This document shows positions 1 to 9,830 of a stretch of 64,000 bases of DNA, piece after piece. The stretch lies in contig OZ024888.1 of the NCBI GenBank assembly GCA_964017195.1, positions 17,882,701 to 17,946,700 of the forward strand, given 5' to 3'. Within the stretch, counting starts at the first letter, position 1. The number at the start of each line of letters is the position of its first letter. The stretch comes from Siderastrea radians. Taxonomy: Eukaryota > Cnidaria > Anthozoa > Scleractinia > Rhizangiidae. Both the position numbers and the translations under genes were made by a program. The notes under the pieces are model-generated. The model made no database searches and had not been told where the DNA came from. It saw only the letters and a program-made list of their open reading frames with translations.

Positions 1-427
1 GGGTTTGCATAACTTTGGAGAATTCTCCCAACCCCTCAAGTGTTTGTATCAGGCTGTGCAAACACAGGAACAAGTTTTCAATTGCTCAATTGCTTTTATA
101 AAATAGCTTTAGTCTTCTCAAAGATCCTGACGTCACAACTGTGTTTACATACTCCCTCTCTCGCAAAAACGCCTCTCAGCCAATAAGAGCGCACCTAGTA
201 TCTTAGCTATTTTATAAATACATTTTTTAGAAAGAGAAAGGTTGAGGATAGAAAAGGTGACATTAAAACTCTTAGATAAATGATTAACCACTTGGGTGAA
301 CCAATTAAAAACATCCTCAGAGTTCCTTTGGAAGATAGAAAGGGCAAAAGGCATAAAATGGGCAAAATTGGTGCAAGATAAAGTTTACAAGACAGGTGGA
401 AAGGGCCCTGGGAACATACTTTTTATG
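1..427. other. Intergenic, nothing recognised
   Basis: AT-rich sequence with no convincing coding frame, repeat structure or splice-bounded exon that I can see. The open frames here are short and show no family resemblance. Confidence 0.4.
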
Positions 428-677
428 GACTAGTTGGCCACAACGTCATGGTAGCCCACATATAAGGCACTAATAACATTACAATCCTATATGAATATAT
501 ACACCAACTGATTAACGCACCTACCTCCACTAACAGACACTTTCCTTCACTTGTACTCACATTCCTTCATTTGTATTCACTTTCCTTCATTTGTACTCAC
601 TTCCCTTCACTTGTACTCACTTACCTTCACATTAGTGCCTTATATGTGGGCTAGCATGACGTTCTTGCCAACTAGTT
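428..677. mobile_element. MITE-like inverted-repeat element with internal 20-bp tandem repeat
   Basis: The left arm (about 428-474) is nearly the reverse complement of the right arm (about 631-677): roughly 47 bases with only a few mismatches, including the segment CCCACATATAAGGCACTAAT. Between the arms, at about 540-630, lies a run of about five copies of a 20-bp unit resembling TTCCTTCACTTGTACTCACT. Long terminal inverted repeats around a short non-coding core are typical of non-autonomous DNA transposons. I could not identify a clean target-site duplication, so the superfamily is open. Confidence 0.7.
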
Positions 678-800
678 CAACAAGCATTTGCATGCTTGCT
701 TCTGATTGGGACAAATTTATATTTTGCACCCAATCAGTTCGACAAGCATTTGCATGCTTGCTTCTGATTGGGGACCAATTTATATTTTGTGCCCAATCAG
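676..800 (+). repeat. Two-copy tandem duplication, 62-bp period
   Basis: The sequence beginning TTCAACAAGCATTTGCATGC at 676 recurs at 738 with a few substitutions. Each copy ends in an ATTGG/CCAAT-bearing stretch. The duplication abuts the right arm of the preceding inverted-repeat element. Confidence 0.8.
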
Positions 801-1122
801 TGATCAGCATATATCTGGCTCATTTTGTGACCTCTTACACAGACCTTGTTTTTCCCATCCATCATCAAACTTATGTTGTTCATTCAACAGAGGTGTCTTG
901 CAGGAAAGTTTAAACAATTTATGGCCACAAAGCCAAAGAAAAAATTTAGCATGGCCACCACCTGGAAGACATAACACCTGGGTGGAAATTCAGTCTGTGA
1001 ATCAATTCAGGTATTGTAAAGTAAACACTGTCCAGCATGCAAGTTTAGTTTGATGATTGATAGTGAAAACAAGCTCTGTGTAAGAGGTCACAAAATGAGC
1101 CAGACATATTGCTGATTGGTGA
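800..1122. mobile_element. Inverted-repeat element, about 320 bp
   Basis: A segment at about 800-847 is inverted at about 1074-1122 with strong identity; the 27-base core containing TGGCTCATTTTGTGACCTC is perfect. The inner 230 bases have no recognisable coding content. It is probably a MITE, and the termini were not resolved to the base. Confidence 0.6.
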
Positions 1123-1531
1123 TTTGAAATAATTGCCATTTTAAGCCATAAATGCTATATTGTGACCCCTAGCTATCTGCTCAAATTCCAGTCCAAATGT
1201 CTAAAACTTCCTTTGCATGAAAACTCAATTTCCCTTCCACTTTCCATCCTTTTTTGTGAATTTGACCATAACTACAGGTGTTTGTACCTCAGACTTTGGT
1301 CATCAGAGACACCTGCAAACTCATAAATAGACAGTGTATAACACACACTCGTTTGCTGTTGTGGGAGACTTAAAATCAATACCCTTTAAGTAACCTGCCA
1401 GATTCACAAAGCTCTCCCTACTTATCCCTTTAAGCCTCAGTATCGTTATACAAGTTCTCCTTACTTCCTCTCTCTAACATTTTGTTGAGTAGTACTTGGG
1501 AGAACTTGTTTAAACATCAAGACAATTTATC
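1123..1531. other. Intergenic, nothing recognised
   Basis: No repeat, RNA gene or coding region recognised. Base composition resembles the flanks. Confidence 0.4.
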
Positions 1532-1589
1532 TTTCAAGGAGAAGGTCACTCCAGAAACGGTGAATTTTTGGAAATCGCCAATAAAAAGA

Positions 1590-1745
1590 TAACAGATGAA
1601 CATTAATATATGAAATTCATATATTTGAACTGCGGATAAAGATAGAATTGTATGTAGATCATCGCAGTGAAGGTGATTCAACCTAAGCGGTTGAAAAGAA
1701 GAAACCTGAAAAAATTCAGGCTTGAACGGCAACTGAGCTATCAAA
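1590..1745 (-). repeat. tRNA-derived SINE, inverted and internally deleted
   Basis: Read on the minus strand this matches the two direct SINE copies just downstream: start of the D-arm, then a jump directly to the TTCAAGCCTGAATTTTTTC tail. The central anticodon and T-arm sequence is missing. It lies head-to-head with the copy starting near 1755. Confidence 0.65.
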
Positions 1746-1842
1746 TATATGATAGTTCAAATATATGAATTTCATATATTAATGTTCATTTATTCTCCAT
1801 CTACGGGATGAATACGAACTCTCCATTGGCCTGTTCCCAGTT

Positions 1843-1916
1843 GGCTTGATAGCTCAGTTGGTTAGAGCGCCTGCACCGGTATCGCAGAGGTCATGGGTTC
1901 GATTCCCGTTCAAGCC
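1843..1916 (+). repeat. tRNA-derived SINE head (tRNA-Thr-like), copy 1
   Basis: A tRNA-like fold can be drawn. GGCTTGA pairs with TCAAGCC as acceptor stem, GCTC/GAGC forms the D-stem, an A-box (TAGCTCAGTTGG) and a B-box (GGTTCGATTCC) are both intact, and the anticodon region reads GGT. It is followed by a non-tRNA tail (TGAATTTTTTCAGG...) shared with the next copy. Position 33 is not T and this copy has an extra C in the anticodon arm, so a SINE promoter is more likely than a working tRNA gene. Confidence 0.75.
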
Positions 1917-2092
1917 TGAATTTTTTCAGGTTTCTTCTTTTCAACCGCTTGGGTTGAAACACCTTCACTGCGACGATCTACACATTATTCTATCTTTATC
2001 CGCAGTTCAAATATATGAATTTCGTATATTAATATTCATTCATTCTCCATCTACGGGATAAATACGAACTCTCAATTGACCAGCTCCCAGTT

Positions 2093-2165
2093 GGCTTGAT
2101 AGCTCAGTTGGTTAGAGCGCTGCACCGGTATCGCACAGGTCATGGGTTCGATTCCCGTTCAAGCC
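2093..2165 (+). repeat. tRNA-derived SINE head (tRNA-Thr-like), copy 2
   Basis: Same fold as the copy 250 bases upstream, without the extra base in the anticodon arm. The A-box and B-box are intact. The shared tail runs to about 2240. The two copies together with their upstream TATATTAAT-rich leader form a tandem pair. Confidence 0.75.
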
Positions 2166-2253
2166 TGAATTTTTTCAGGTTTCTTCTTTTCAACCGCTTA
2201 GGTTGAATCACCTTCACTGCGATGATCTACATACAATTCTAAAAAGATAACAG

Positions 2254-2495
2254 TAAGTTGAGTTACTGACCGTGGTTTTAGCTTCTAAAGTGCATCCGAT
2301 CCCACTGAAATTCCTAATCACGGCTTCTCAAAAACTAGCCCACGTTACCCGACCCCTGGTCTCGTTGTACATTTTGACGTCACGGACAAGCGGCCAGGCT
2401 GCTAAGTACGATTCAAAATGGCGGTGCTTTGGAGAGGAATTTCAGTGGGGTCGGATGCACTTTAGAAGCTAAAACCACGGTCAGTAACTCAACTT
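2254..2495. mobile_element. MITE, about 240 bp with about 58-bp inverted repeats
   Basis: The left arm (2254-2312), including AAGTTGAGTTACTGACCGTG, is inverted almost perfectly at about 2435-2495. The 120-base core is GC-richer than the surroundings. Both ends are flanked by AGATAACA/TGTTATCT, which belongs to the larger enclosing inverted repeat, so the target duplication cannot be read. Confidence 0.75.
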
Positions 2496-2563
2496 GGTGT
2501 TATCTTTCTTTTGGCGATTTCAAAAAATACACCGTTTCTGGAGTGACCTTCTCCTTTGAGTAG

Positions 2564-3119
2564 TTCATAACTTTTGTTGCTCAAGGCTTGCTCAACCTGT
2601 ATTCTCGAAACAGGTTATAAACTCTCGTACGAATAAAGAAGTCCTTGAATTTTCAAAGTAGGAAAGTCTAAGTGTAAAGTCTTGAAAGTCCTTGAAAAGT
2701 CCTTGAATTTTGGCTTAAAAAAGCGTACGAACCCTGTGAGTTTGGTGATCATTTATTTAATTCTCATAACCTGTATTCATTATAATGCACTGATATCATG
2801 AGGGGAAATTTGATGCTGATCACTTTTGAGGCTTACAGGGTTAAATTATGTTCTAAGTATTGTGTATTGTAGGAACAGAAACGATTACATGTATTACCAA
2901 GAAATAACAAAATATTATTTAACTTAGAAATGAAATTATGTGAGGAAAACCCTCACATAACTCACATAAAGTGTTATCTAGTTAAACTAGATTAGTAGAT
3001 AACGGTCTGATCTGGTTAGGGTAAATAAGCAAATAGTAACTTTTAGTAAAATATACACGACAAACCTTGCAAGCATTCCGCTGAGCAGGAGGAGAAAAAA
3101 GCTTTTATGACTCTAGCGA
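2564..3119. other. Intergenic, nothing recognised
   Basis: Contains a short local repetition of AAGTCCTTGAA-type words around 2640-2710. No gene seen. Confidence 0.4.
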
Positions 3120-4065
3120 GGTTTTGGAACTCTCAAAGCTGACGAACGAGGAGAAGAATTGCTTGAACATGACTTGTCACTTGAAGAAATTAAAAATGTT
3201 TTACATTCGTTTGAGAAAAATAAAACACCAGGGGAAGAGGGGTTTAGTAAGGAGTTTTATTAAACCTTTTTCGATCTTTTGCAACACGATTAACTCAACT
3301 CTTGTAATGATATTTTTCAAAAAGTAAGCCTTTCAGTTTCCCAGAGAAGAGGATTAATATCTATTCTTTAATTCCAAAAGGGGATAGTGACTTGTCGGAA
3401 TTATCCAGCTGCCTTCCTATTTAAAACGCTGCTTAATGTTGATAATAAGATTCTTGCGAAGACTATTGCCAAACGAATAGAACTCTTTTTGCCAAAACCA
3501 ATCCAATGGGATCAAACAGGATTTGTAAAAGATAGATAGATACGTTGGTCGGAACATAAGACTTACTTTTTCCTCTAAAATGTAATTATAGTACCGCTAA
3601 TCTTGACAAAAAGTTACCTTTATTTTATCGCGAATTACTAGACTGTTTTCAAGGACTAAATAACAGTTCGAAAGACAATAACAGCGACCTCATTCTTTGG
3701 AATAACAAGAAAATAACTGTAGAAAAAAGAAGTGTTTTTTGGAAACGTTGGTTTGAACGTGGCATCTATATCAAATGGAAGGTTTCTGACACGGTGAATT
3801 TTAAAAGAAATGGGATCTTGAAGTGAATTTTCTGCAATTTGAACTAATATAATAGCAGCGGCGATTCCTCTGGATGTGAAGAGAAAAGCATTTGACTCTC
3901 CAGCACCTCAGTTGTTTAGTATATTGTTGGAATACCATCAGCTGGGGGATGGAACATTAGTTCTTCCGAAGTTACGTTGCAAGAACTATTATAAGCTGTT
4001 TATTAAAAAGCTCGCTGTAGAACCAACCACAATTCGCTGTAGAAACAACCCCGGAATTTACTGAA
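3120..4065 (+). pseudogene. Decayed L1/Tx1-like LINE: reverse transcriptase and C-terminal fragments
   Basis: Translating across frames gives broken but recognisable blocks of a non-LTR reverse transcriptase. At 3160-3260 there is a block resembling the NKTPGxxGF motif of L1-type RTs. At 3345-3530 there are blocks equivalent to ISLIPKGD, NKILAKTIAKRIE and QTGFVKDR, RT motifs that precede the catalytic palm. From about 3590 to 4010 come C-terminal blocks (LFYRELLDCF, VFWKRWFERGI, then a short-chain KNYYKLF). Several frameshifts and stops interrupt it, and the region with the YxDD catalytic motif is deleted. It is clearly non-functional. Assignment to the L1/Tx1 clade is from motif spelling only. 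Confidence 0.7.
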
Positions 4066-4345
4066 TGGAATGTCGCTTTTTAAATCAGGCCTAAAAAAGC
4101 ACTTCAGAGTTCAGATGCTGACAAGTGCGCCTTATCAATAGGCCTTTTATTGTTTAATACTTATTCTTCATGTGTGTTATTTATTGATTCGTTGATTGAT
4201 TTATTTATTTATATTTTGAAAGATTATTTTGCACTTTGTGTCTTTATTAGATAGTTATTAGATAGTTTGCAGAACCCCATTTAAGCGAGCGTATGCTGAA
4301 CTGGGTATCTCTGTTTAAATATTGTTAATAAATAAATCAATGGAA
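4060..4345 (+). repeat. Possible 3' end of another non-LTR retrotransposon
   Basis: A short frame around 4062-4135 reads SLFKSGLKKHF, like the C-terminal end of CR1/L2/Jockey-type RT proteins. It is followed by an AT-rich 3' UTR and a terminal AATAAATAAAT stretch at about 4325-4340 that could be a decayed A-rich tail. Low-copy evidence only; it may be continuous with the preceding LINE. Confidence 0.4.
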
Positions 4346-5132
4346 TAAGTGTTTTGTGGAAATATATATATTAATCGTCCAAGGATAACGATCCCCTATC
4401 TATTAAGGCACCCTTCGTAATATTAGTCCTCTTTGGAAGCCACATAATAAGCCCACTCTCTCTATGAAACCTGCTTCCCTGTGAACTTGTTATGGTAAAA
4501 ATATACAGCAAAACCTAGACTTCCATGTTTTCCATAATAATCAAACGTGTTTTCCCTTGGATTATAGCAACTTTAAGTCAGTTTAAAGGAAAAATTGGAC
4601 TCTCTCTACAGTAGTATTATTGTGAAACAAAACTATCAGTTACATTTCAGTAAGTGATGTCGTAGGTTTGTGGAAAAATTAGTGGAGTTACTTTGTTTAA
4701 AAGCCCGGGTTTAAAATTCGGGATTCGGAATGATCCCTCCTCTCTTTTAAGGACCCTCTCGAACCCTCTTTTGACTCCTGAAATAAAATACGTCGTAAGT
4801 TCCCAAGAAGTGTACTAGAGAGTTCACGATATCTTGCATTTAGTCAATTAAATTAATTATTTTGGCAAAGAGCGGATATGAAGCGGCATTTATAGGAAAC
4901 AGGGGCATCAGATATAGACAATCGTAAGCCCTTTTCAAATGTCAAACTTTTTTGTCCTGAATCTGATGCAAATGAGCAGAAGTTATTGTTCTACTTTAGA
5001 TTCGGCATTCGAAAGATTAGATGGGGTAAATAATTATCCTTATATATTTGTTACGTACACTATTCCACACTAGAGTAATTAGTTTTACTTTAATTTTAAC
5101 TAAGCAAATGTTTTCCTTTTAACTGTTTTAAG
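4346..5132 (+). other. Upstream region or probable 5' intron of the first zinc-finger gene
   Basis: No coding exon seen. It ends in a pyrimidine-rich tract and AG at 5131-5132 (TTTTCCTTTTAACTGTTTTAAG), a credible 3' splice site 38 bases before the ATG of the zinc-finger gene. By analogy with the other zinc-finger genes in the window, a non-coding first exon is expected further upstream. Confidence 0.5.
5131..5132 (+). other. 3' splice site upstream of the zinc-finger ATG
   Basis: A T/C-rich run then AG|G, 38 bases before the start codon. Supports a 5' UTR intron. Confidence 0.5.
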
Positions 5133-5170
5133 GTTTTGAAATAACAATTTGCATTCAACGAGAAAACGTC

Positions 5171-6088
5171 ATGGCTGCAAGTAACACAGAGAGCAATAGA
5201 AGCTTCAGTGAAAGTGCTAGTGATGCATGTAATCAGGAGGGACAGAAAGAAACTCACACAGAAGACACCTCTTTTGAACGCAAGAACTGTAGGATTTGCT
5301 TCACTTGTGAAGAGAATTTATATGTTCACGATAGAGAACACTGTAAAGAGAAACCTTTTAAATGCACTCAGCGTGAGAAGTGTTCTAGTGTAGCACGAAA
5401 TCTTCGGCAACACAATAACTTACATGGCGTGCACAAAGAGAAGCATTTCCAATGTGAGTTGTGCAACAGATGCTTTAGTCAGGCGGAAACGTTAAGGCGC
5501 CATTTGAGAACACACAGTGGAGAGAAGCCTTATCAATGCGGTCAATGTGACAAGCGTTTTACGCAGTCCCATCATCTCGTACAACATAAGAGGACACATA
5601 GCGGAGAGAAACCTTATAAATGCGACCAGTGTAGCAAACGTTACAGTCAACCAGGAGCTCTGAAGCAACATAAGAGAACACACCATAGTAGAGAGAAACT
5701 GTCGAAATGTGACCATTGTGACACATTGTATCCTGAATCAGTGCGAAAGCGACATTTGCAAATACACAGCGGAGAAAAACCTTATCAATGCGGCCAATGT
5801 TACAAGTGCTTTAGACGACCACAACATCTTAAAGAACACGAAAGAATACACAACGGAGAGAAACCTTATAAGTGCAATCAATGTGACAAGCGTTTTAAGC
5901 AGTCCCATCATCTCGTACAACATATGAGGACACATAGCGGAGAGAAACCTTATAAATGCGACCAGTGTAGTAAACGTTACAGTCAACCAGGAGCTCTGAC
6001 GCACCATAAAAGAACACACCATAGAGAGAGTGCAAACCAATACGAGTCGCAGGACAATTCCTTTAGTATCACTGTCTGTGAACTGTAA
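5171..6088 (+). CDS. C2H2 zinc-finger protein, about 9 modules, some degenerate
   Basis: This 305-residue protein is encoded in one exon. The N-terminal 50 residues are polar and unstructured with no KRAB, SCAN, BTB or ZAD domain. Nine C2H2 modules follow. The first two and the sixth are degenerate: module 1 starts CRICF without a normal linker, module 2 lacks the second Cys at the usual spacing, and module 6 (SKCDHCDTLYPES) lacks the hydrophobic core. The rest have intact Cys2His2 ligands and TGEKP-type linkers spelled HSGEKPY. Modules 4-5 (helices QSHHLVQ and QPGALKQ) are almost exactly repeated as modules 8-9, so a finger block was duplicated internally. The tail ends QDNSFSITVCEL, a motif shared with the other zinc-finger proteins here. 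Family knowledge says sequence-specific nuclear DNA binding; the target is unknown. Confidence 0.9.
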   Translation: MAASNTESNRSFSESASDACNQEGQKETHTEDTSFERKNCRICFTCEENLYVHDREHCKEKPFKCTQREKCSSVARNLRQHNNLHGVHKEKHFQCELCNRCFSQAETLRRHLRTHSGEKPYQCGQCDKRFTQSHHLVQHKRTHSGEKPYKCDQCSKRYSQPGALKQHKRTHHSREKLSKCDHCDTLYPESVRKRHLQIHSGEKPYQCGQCYKCFRRPQHLKEHERIHNGEKPYKCNQCDKRFKQSHHLVQHMRTHSGEKPYKCDQCSKRYSQPGALTHHKRTHHRESANQYESQDNSFSITVCEL

Positions 6089-6159
6089 TGCAGCACTGAA
6101 AAGCTGAAACAGATGAGGAAGTGGAAATGGTTTTGTTGAACGAGTGCACTCAGGAGGAA

Positions 6160-6165
6160 AATAAA
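6160..6165 (+). terminator. AATAAA polyadenylation signal
   Basis: First canonical AATAAA, about 70 bases after the stop of the 305-residue zinc-finger gene. Position is plausible for a short 3' UTR; not proven. Confidence 0.45.
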
Positions 6166-8001
6166 TTGACTGGAAACAGAGACTGGAAATTTCTTGAACC
6201 AGGCGTACGAAAACAAAACAAATAATAGCAAGTGTTTGAAAGGGAACATACATGTACATTATAAGGGGAAGAAACGCTTTACAGCGGAACAATGATAAAC
6301 TAGTGACCCTTAATTATAAAGACAAATTGAAAAACAAACACTATTATCACTTCTAAAATTCCACAAATTCTTTAAAATATTTCAGTTATCAATCAGAAAT
6401 ATAAATACAATCAGATTACGTTTGAGCCATGTAGACCAAGTAGGTTAAAATCCAAAATTGTGTCCATATTATAATCGAATAAATTAACAGAGAACTAATC
6501 AATCCTCGTATGTGACCACTTCCCGTAAGCGACCACGTAGGCTTGACACTTTTGTTGGTGGCTTACGGGACGTTCATCCTCGTGTAATTGGTATGGTTAA
6601 CCCTTTAAGCCCTGACAGTGAGGAAAATGAATTTTCTCTTTACATCATCATTTTTTTGTTAAACATTCAAGTGATGAGAATAAAGGAAGTGAGCACCAAG
6701 GATGAGACGTCGTGTAATATTTAGAAAAATTTTCCTAACTAGTTTCATAAAAAATGTAGAAGAACATTTAGGAGACTGTGCATTTTTATGTCAGAGCTGA
6801 AAGGGGTAAATGGTAAATACGATATCTTGAAAATCTTATCACTGTGACTTCTGACAATTGTTCCAGGAAGTGTAGTTGAACATGAGCTTATAGCAGTACA
6901 AGTTGGCTTTAACTTCATGTACGACAAGATTGAGTGAAATACTTGTTCTACTATATAGACAATTATTATAATATATAATAAAAGTTTTTATCTTACCAAA
7001 AGGCACTTTCTGTGAAAAGACGCATTTTCTAAACCATCTCGCCACTTCGTTGCTATGAGGACCTGAGCTGATGACTTGTCAGAAGGGCGGGGTAGACCCA
7101 TTGCTTTACACAGTGGCCCGTATAAGATATGTGCCTCGAACGTAGGGCGTAGGCCTTTGAGATACCTATCTGTACCCTATATCTCACTTAAGTGCCCCAG
7201 CTGTAACCACCTGTGTGCCTCGAACTTGTAGGAGACGCCAAGACCTGACCTTTAATTCAGTGCTCTTTAATTAAAAATGAACAGATGCCAGAGTCACGAG
7301 GCTCTCCTAGGTTAACTCTACAAGCCCCAGTACCATACAAATTCTCCTTTTTGGTCTCCATACAGTACTCTGGACAAGACAATTCAGGATTAGGGTAACT
7401 GCTTTACCTAAATTCCATATAAAGAAAAAAAGACAGCATCAAAATTTCACACATGAAAAATCAGAGGCACCGAACGAGAAAATTTTAGAAAAATACTTGA
7501 AACGTCATTTTCAATTCCACATGAAATATCTACAGGTCTGAGGTGATGTTTCGCCAAAGAATCTCCTAGTTTTCACTGCAATCAAATCCGAATATCTCAG
7601 GCGATTTAGGCCTGGCGAACAGATATTCCGTGGAAACGAACCGTTTTGTTTCATAGACGGAGTAATTTTACCTAAAAAAAAGTATATCTACAATATTCAC
7701 CAAATGTTTGCTTTTTAAAGGTACTACAAACAAACAAAACAGAGGAGAAAGCACAGAAAATATGTTCACCTCGACAACAGAGAAGTTCTTCAACGTAAGT
7801 GAAACCCCGTTCCCTTACAGAGGCTGGATTTTAATAATAAGTTTGAAACATTACAAAAAGGTAGAAAATACCTTTGACTCGATGATAAAGACTTTTTTCC
7901 AGTGCCAGCTCTCTCAAACAGACGAAGAAAGATGTTCATTACAAATTGGCGCGAGAACTGCGAGAACCGCTCGTGTTTTCCGGCCAATTTTATGCAATAT
8001 T
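6166..8001. other. Intergenic with one short hairpin
   Basis: Around 6520-6575 the sequence CCCGTAAGCGACCAC and its near-complement GTGGCTTACGGG form an imperfect inverted pair. Near 6950-7080 is a stretch weakly similar to 8420-8600 (TATAGACAA, then a GCCACTTC-containing part), perhaps an old copy of the same repeat. No convincing gene. Confidence 0.4.
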
Positions 8002-8096
8002 TAGTGAAGCAACATAAAAGAACACGCAACAGTGAGATCGCAAACCAATACAAGTCGCAGGACAATTCCTTTAGTTTCACATTCTATGAGCTTTGA
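8002..8096 (+). pseudogene. Zinc-finger gene 3'-end fragment
   Basis: The last 30 codons of this open stretch (HKRTRNSEIANQYKSQDNSF, then SFTFYEL and a TGA) match the C-terminus of the 305-residue zinc-finger protein at 6000-6088 residue by residue with scattered changes. Upstream there are no Cys2His2 fingers, so only the last helix-end and tail survive. It is probably a relic of a tandem duplicate in the same orientation, 2 kb away. A retained terminal exon of an unrecognised gene is possible but less likely. Confidence 0.7.
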
Positions 8097-8510
8097 AGCT
8101 TTTGAAGTTAATTTCCCTCATTTTGAAATTTTACCCCCTCTTTCGCGTTAATTTCCTTTATTGGTGAATAATTTTTCCTTCAATTCGCGTTAATTTAACT
8201 TACGTTAATTTCAAATACCTTAATTAACACAAGCGTTAATTTCCTATAATAAGGTAAGGTAATATTTAGTAATCGAAAAATTACCAAAGGCGCGGGACAA
8301 CAAAAAGGGCCTGGGACCAGGGTAAGGGGAAGCGTGAAGTTCGGACCCAAGAGATTTAGTCGAACATGCGCAGGATGATAGCACACCGAGTTGGTTACGA
8401 GTTAATATACAATGAGAATAATTGTTTAATTATATAGACAAACCCTGGATGATAAGAATTGTTTTTAACTTGCCAAAACAAACCTCTGTTAAAAGAAGAA
8501 CTTTAGCCAT
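8097..8510. other. Intergenic, TTAATTTC-rich stretch
   Basis: 8100-8250 contains repeated GTTAATTTCC/CGCGTTAATTT words, a degenerate short tandem repeat. Otherwise nothing recognised. Confidence 0.4.
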
Positions 8511-8892
8511 CTGTATCGCGCCACTTCTCTACTAGCAGGATATGAAACTGATAGCCTGTCAGTAGAAAGCCTCTTGCTCATATATCTAGGGGGATATCTA
8601 TTTAACAGTTGTTCCACGATCGTGCCTAGAGGTAGAATATCGGTCCGAGGTCTTGAGAGTACGGACCAAGCGTAGCGAGGTCTGTACAAAAAAGACCGAG
8701 ACTGTATCGCGCCACTTCTCTACTAGCAGGATATGAACTGATAGCCTGTCAGTAGAAAGCCTCTTGCTCATATATCTAGGGGGATATCTATTTAACAGTT
8801 GTTCCACGATCGTGCCTAGAGGTAGAATATCGGTCCGAGGTCTTGAGAGTACGGACCAAGCGTAGCGAGGTCTGTACAAAAAAGACCGAGGG
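8511..8892 (+). repeat. Two-copy tandem duplication, 191-bp period
   Basis: The block starting TATCGCGCCACTTCTCTACT at 8514 recurs at 8705 with essentially one single-base indel, through GTCTGTACAAAAAAGACCGAG. Near-identity means a very recent duplication. The repeated block resembles part of 6950-7080, so it may itself be a transposon end. Confidence 0.9.
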
Positions 8893-9039
8893 CTGATATT
8901 CACGGTTTCGGGCAAGCTTGGTTTATAACAGATTTATTGCACGACTATCTGAGAAAAAAAAACAATAAAAGTAAATGTGGTGGATTCAAAACACCTTCGT
9001 CCTCCGCCAACGCGCACAATTCAGAGGTCCTTCGTGAAT

Positions 9040-9215
9040 CTGTTGCGCGCGCAACAAATTTTCATGTTGCAAAAAGTGAAAACGACGTCTACTTTTTGCA
9101 ACATGGAAAATTGTCGCGCAAGGTGGTAATACGCGCAACAAACAATTTCAACTTGCAAAGCAACATTTGTTGAGCGATAAGTTGAAAGAAAATGTTGCCC
9201 GTAGCAACAAAATCT
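9040..9215. repeat. GTTGC-rich inverted-repeat segment
   Basis: The stretch is full of GTTGC/GCAAC words in both orientations. A hairpin with arms at about 9056-9078 and 9090-9111 is visible (ATGTTGCAAAAAGT against ACTTTTTGCAACAT). Its role is unknown; the shape is that of a small MITE. Confidence 0.55.
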
Positions 9216-9830
9216 TCGACCACGCCGCAAAATTCCTTTAATACGCATGCGCACATTTTCAAGAATACAGTGTTATTTTAAAATTTTATTTTTCGTTTAG
9301 TTAAAATGTGTGTATATGATCTTGTACAGGTTTAGAATTTCGTTTAAAGCCTTGCAGTTTTAGGTAATGAAGATTTCTTTTGGTTAGAGCAAACATGTAT
9401 GAGATGCTATTGTATTGCCTTTTCTGAACTGTTTAACCCATTTTATGTCAACACAATTTAGCATTATTTATTTATTTTATTTATTTCACCACATACGAAT
9501 TACATTAGAAGATAGAATAGAAGACAAATACACATCAATTCAAAATTATAGACTAAAACTAATAATAACGATGAAGTGATTACATATTTAACACATATTT
9601 ACAAAGAAAATCAAAAGGGAAAATAATAATAATAATAAATACAGTGCATTGATGTAGTATTTGTAATGTAAATATGGGTATAATAGTGGCGAGGAGATCT
9701 CAAAGAAGCTTAAGAGCTTACAGTACGATCGAGGTGTCCTCACAGACATTTTGAATTATTTTAAAGTAATATATGCATAAAAAGGCGTTGTTAGTAGAAA
9801 TAGATGCTACAAAGGCAAACAACTAAGTTT
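9216..9830 (-). other. Likely 3' flank of the minus-strand zinc-finger gene
   Basis: AT-rich, with TTTATT words on the plus strand at about 9465-9490 (AATAAA on minus) that could provide the poly(A) signal for the gene ending at 9831, and a short (AAT)n run at 9625-9640. No coding content. Confidence 0.4.

Larger units (their letters stand above)
1532..2563. mobile_element. Composite element bounded by about 60-bp inverted repeats
   Basis: The left end contains AGGAGAAGGTCACTCCAGAA (from about 1536), followed by a stretch ending in AAAAAGATAACAG. The right end (about 2497-2562) is its reverse complement with minor changes. Inside are one inverted, internally deleted SINE copy (about 1590-1745), two direct SINE copies (about 1755-2240, period about 250) and a smaller inverted-repeat element (2254-2495). 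The nesting suggests a DNA transposon whose interior was filled by later insertions, or a rearranged cluster. No transposase frame is present. Confidence 0.6.

Noticed and set aside
1843..2165. Two tRNA-Thr-like genes
   Set aside because: A- and B-boxes and the acceptor stem are fine, but position 33 is not T, one copy has an extra base in the anticodon arm, and both carry the same non-tRNA tail. A SINE origin is more likely.
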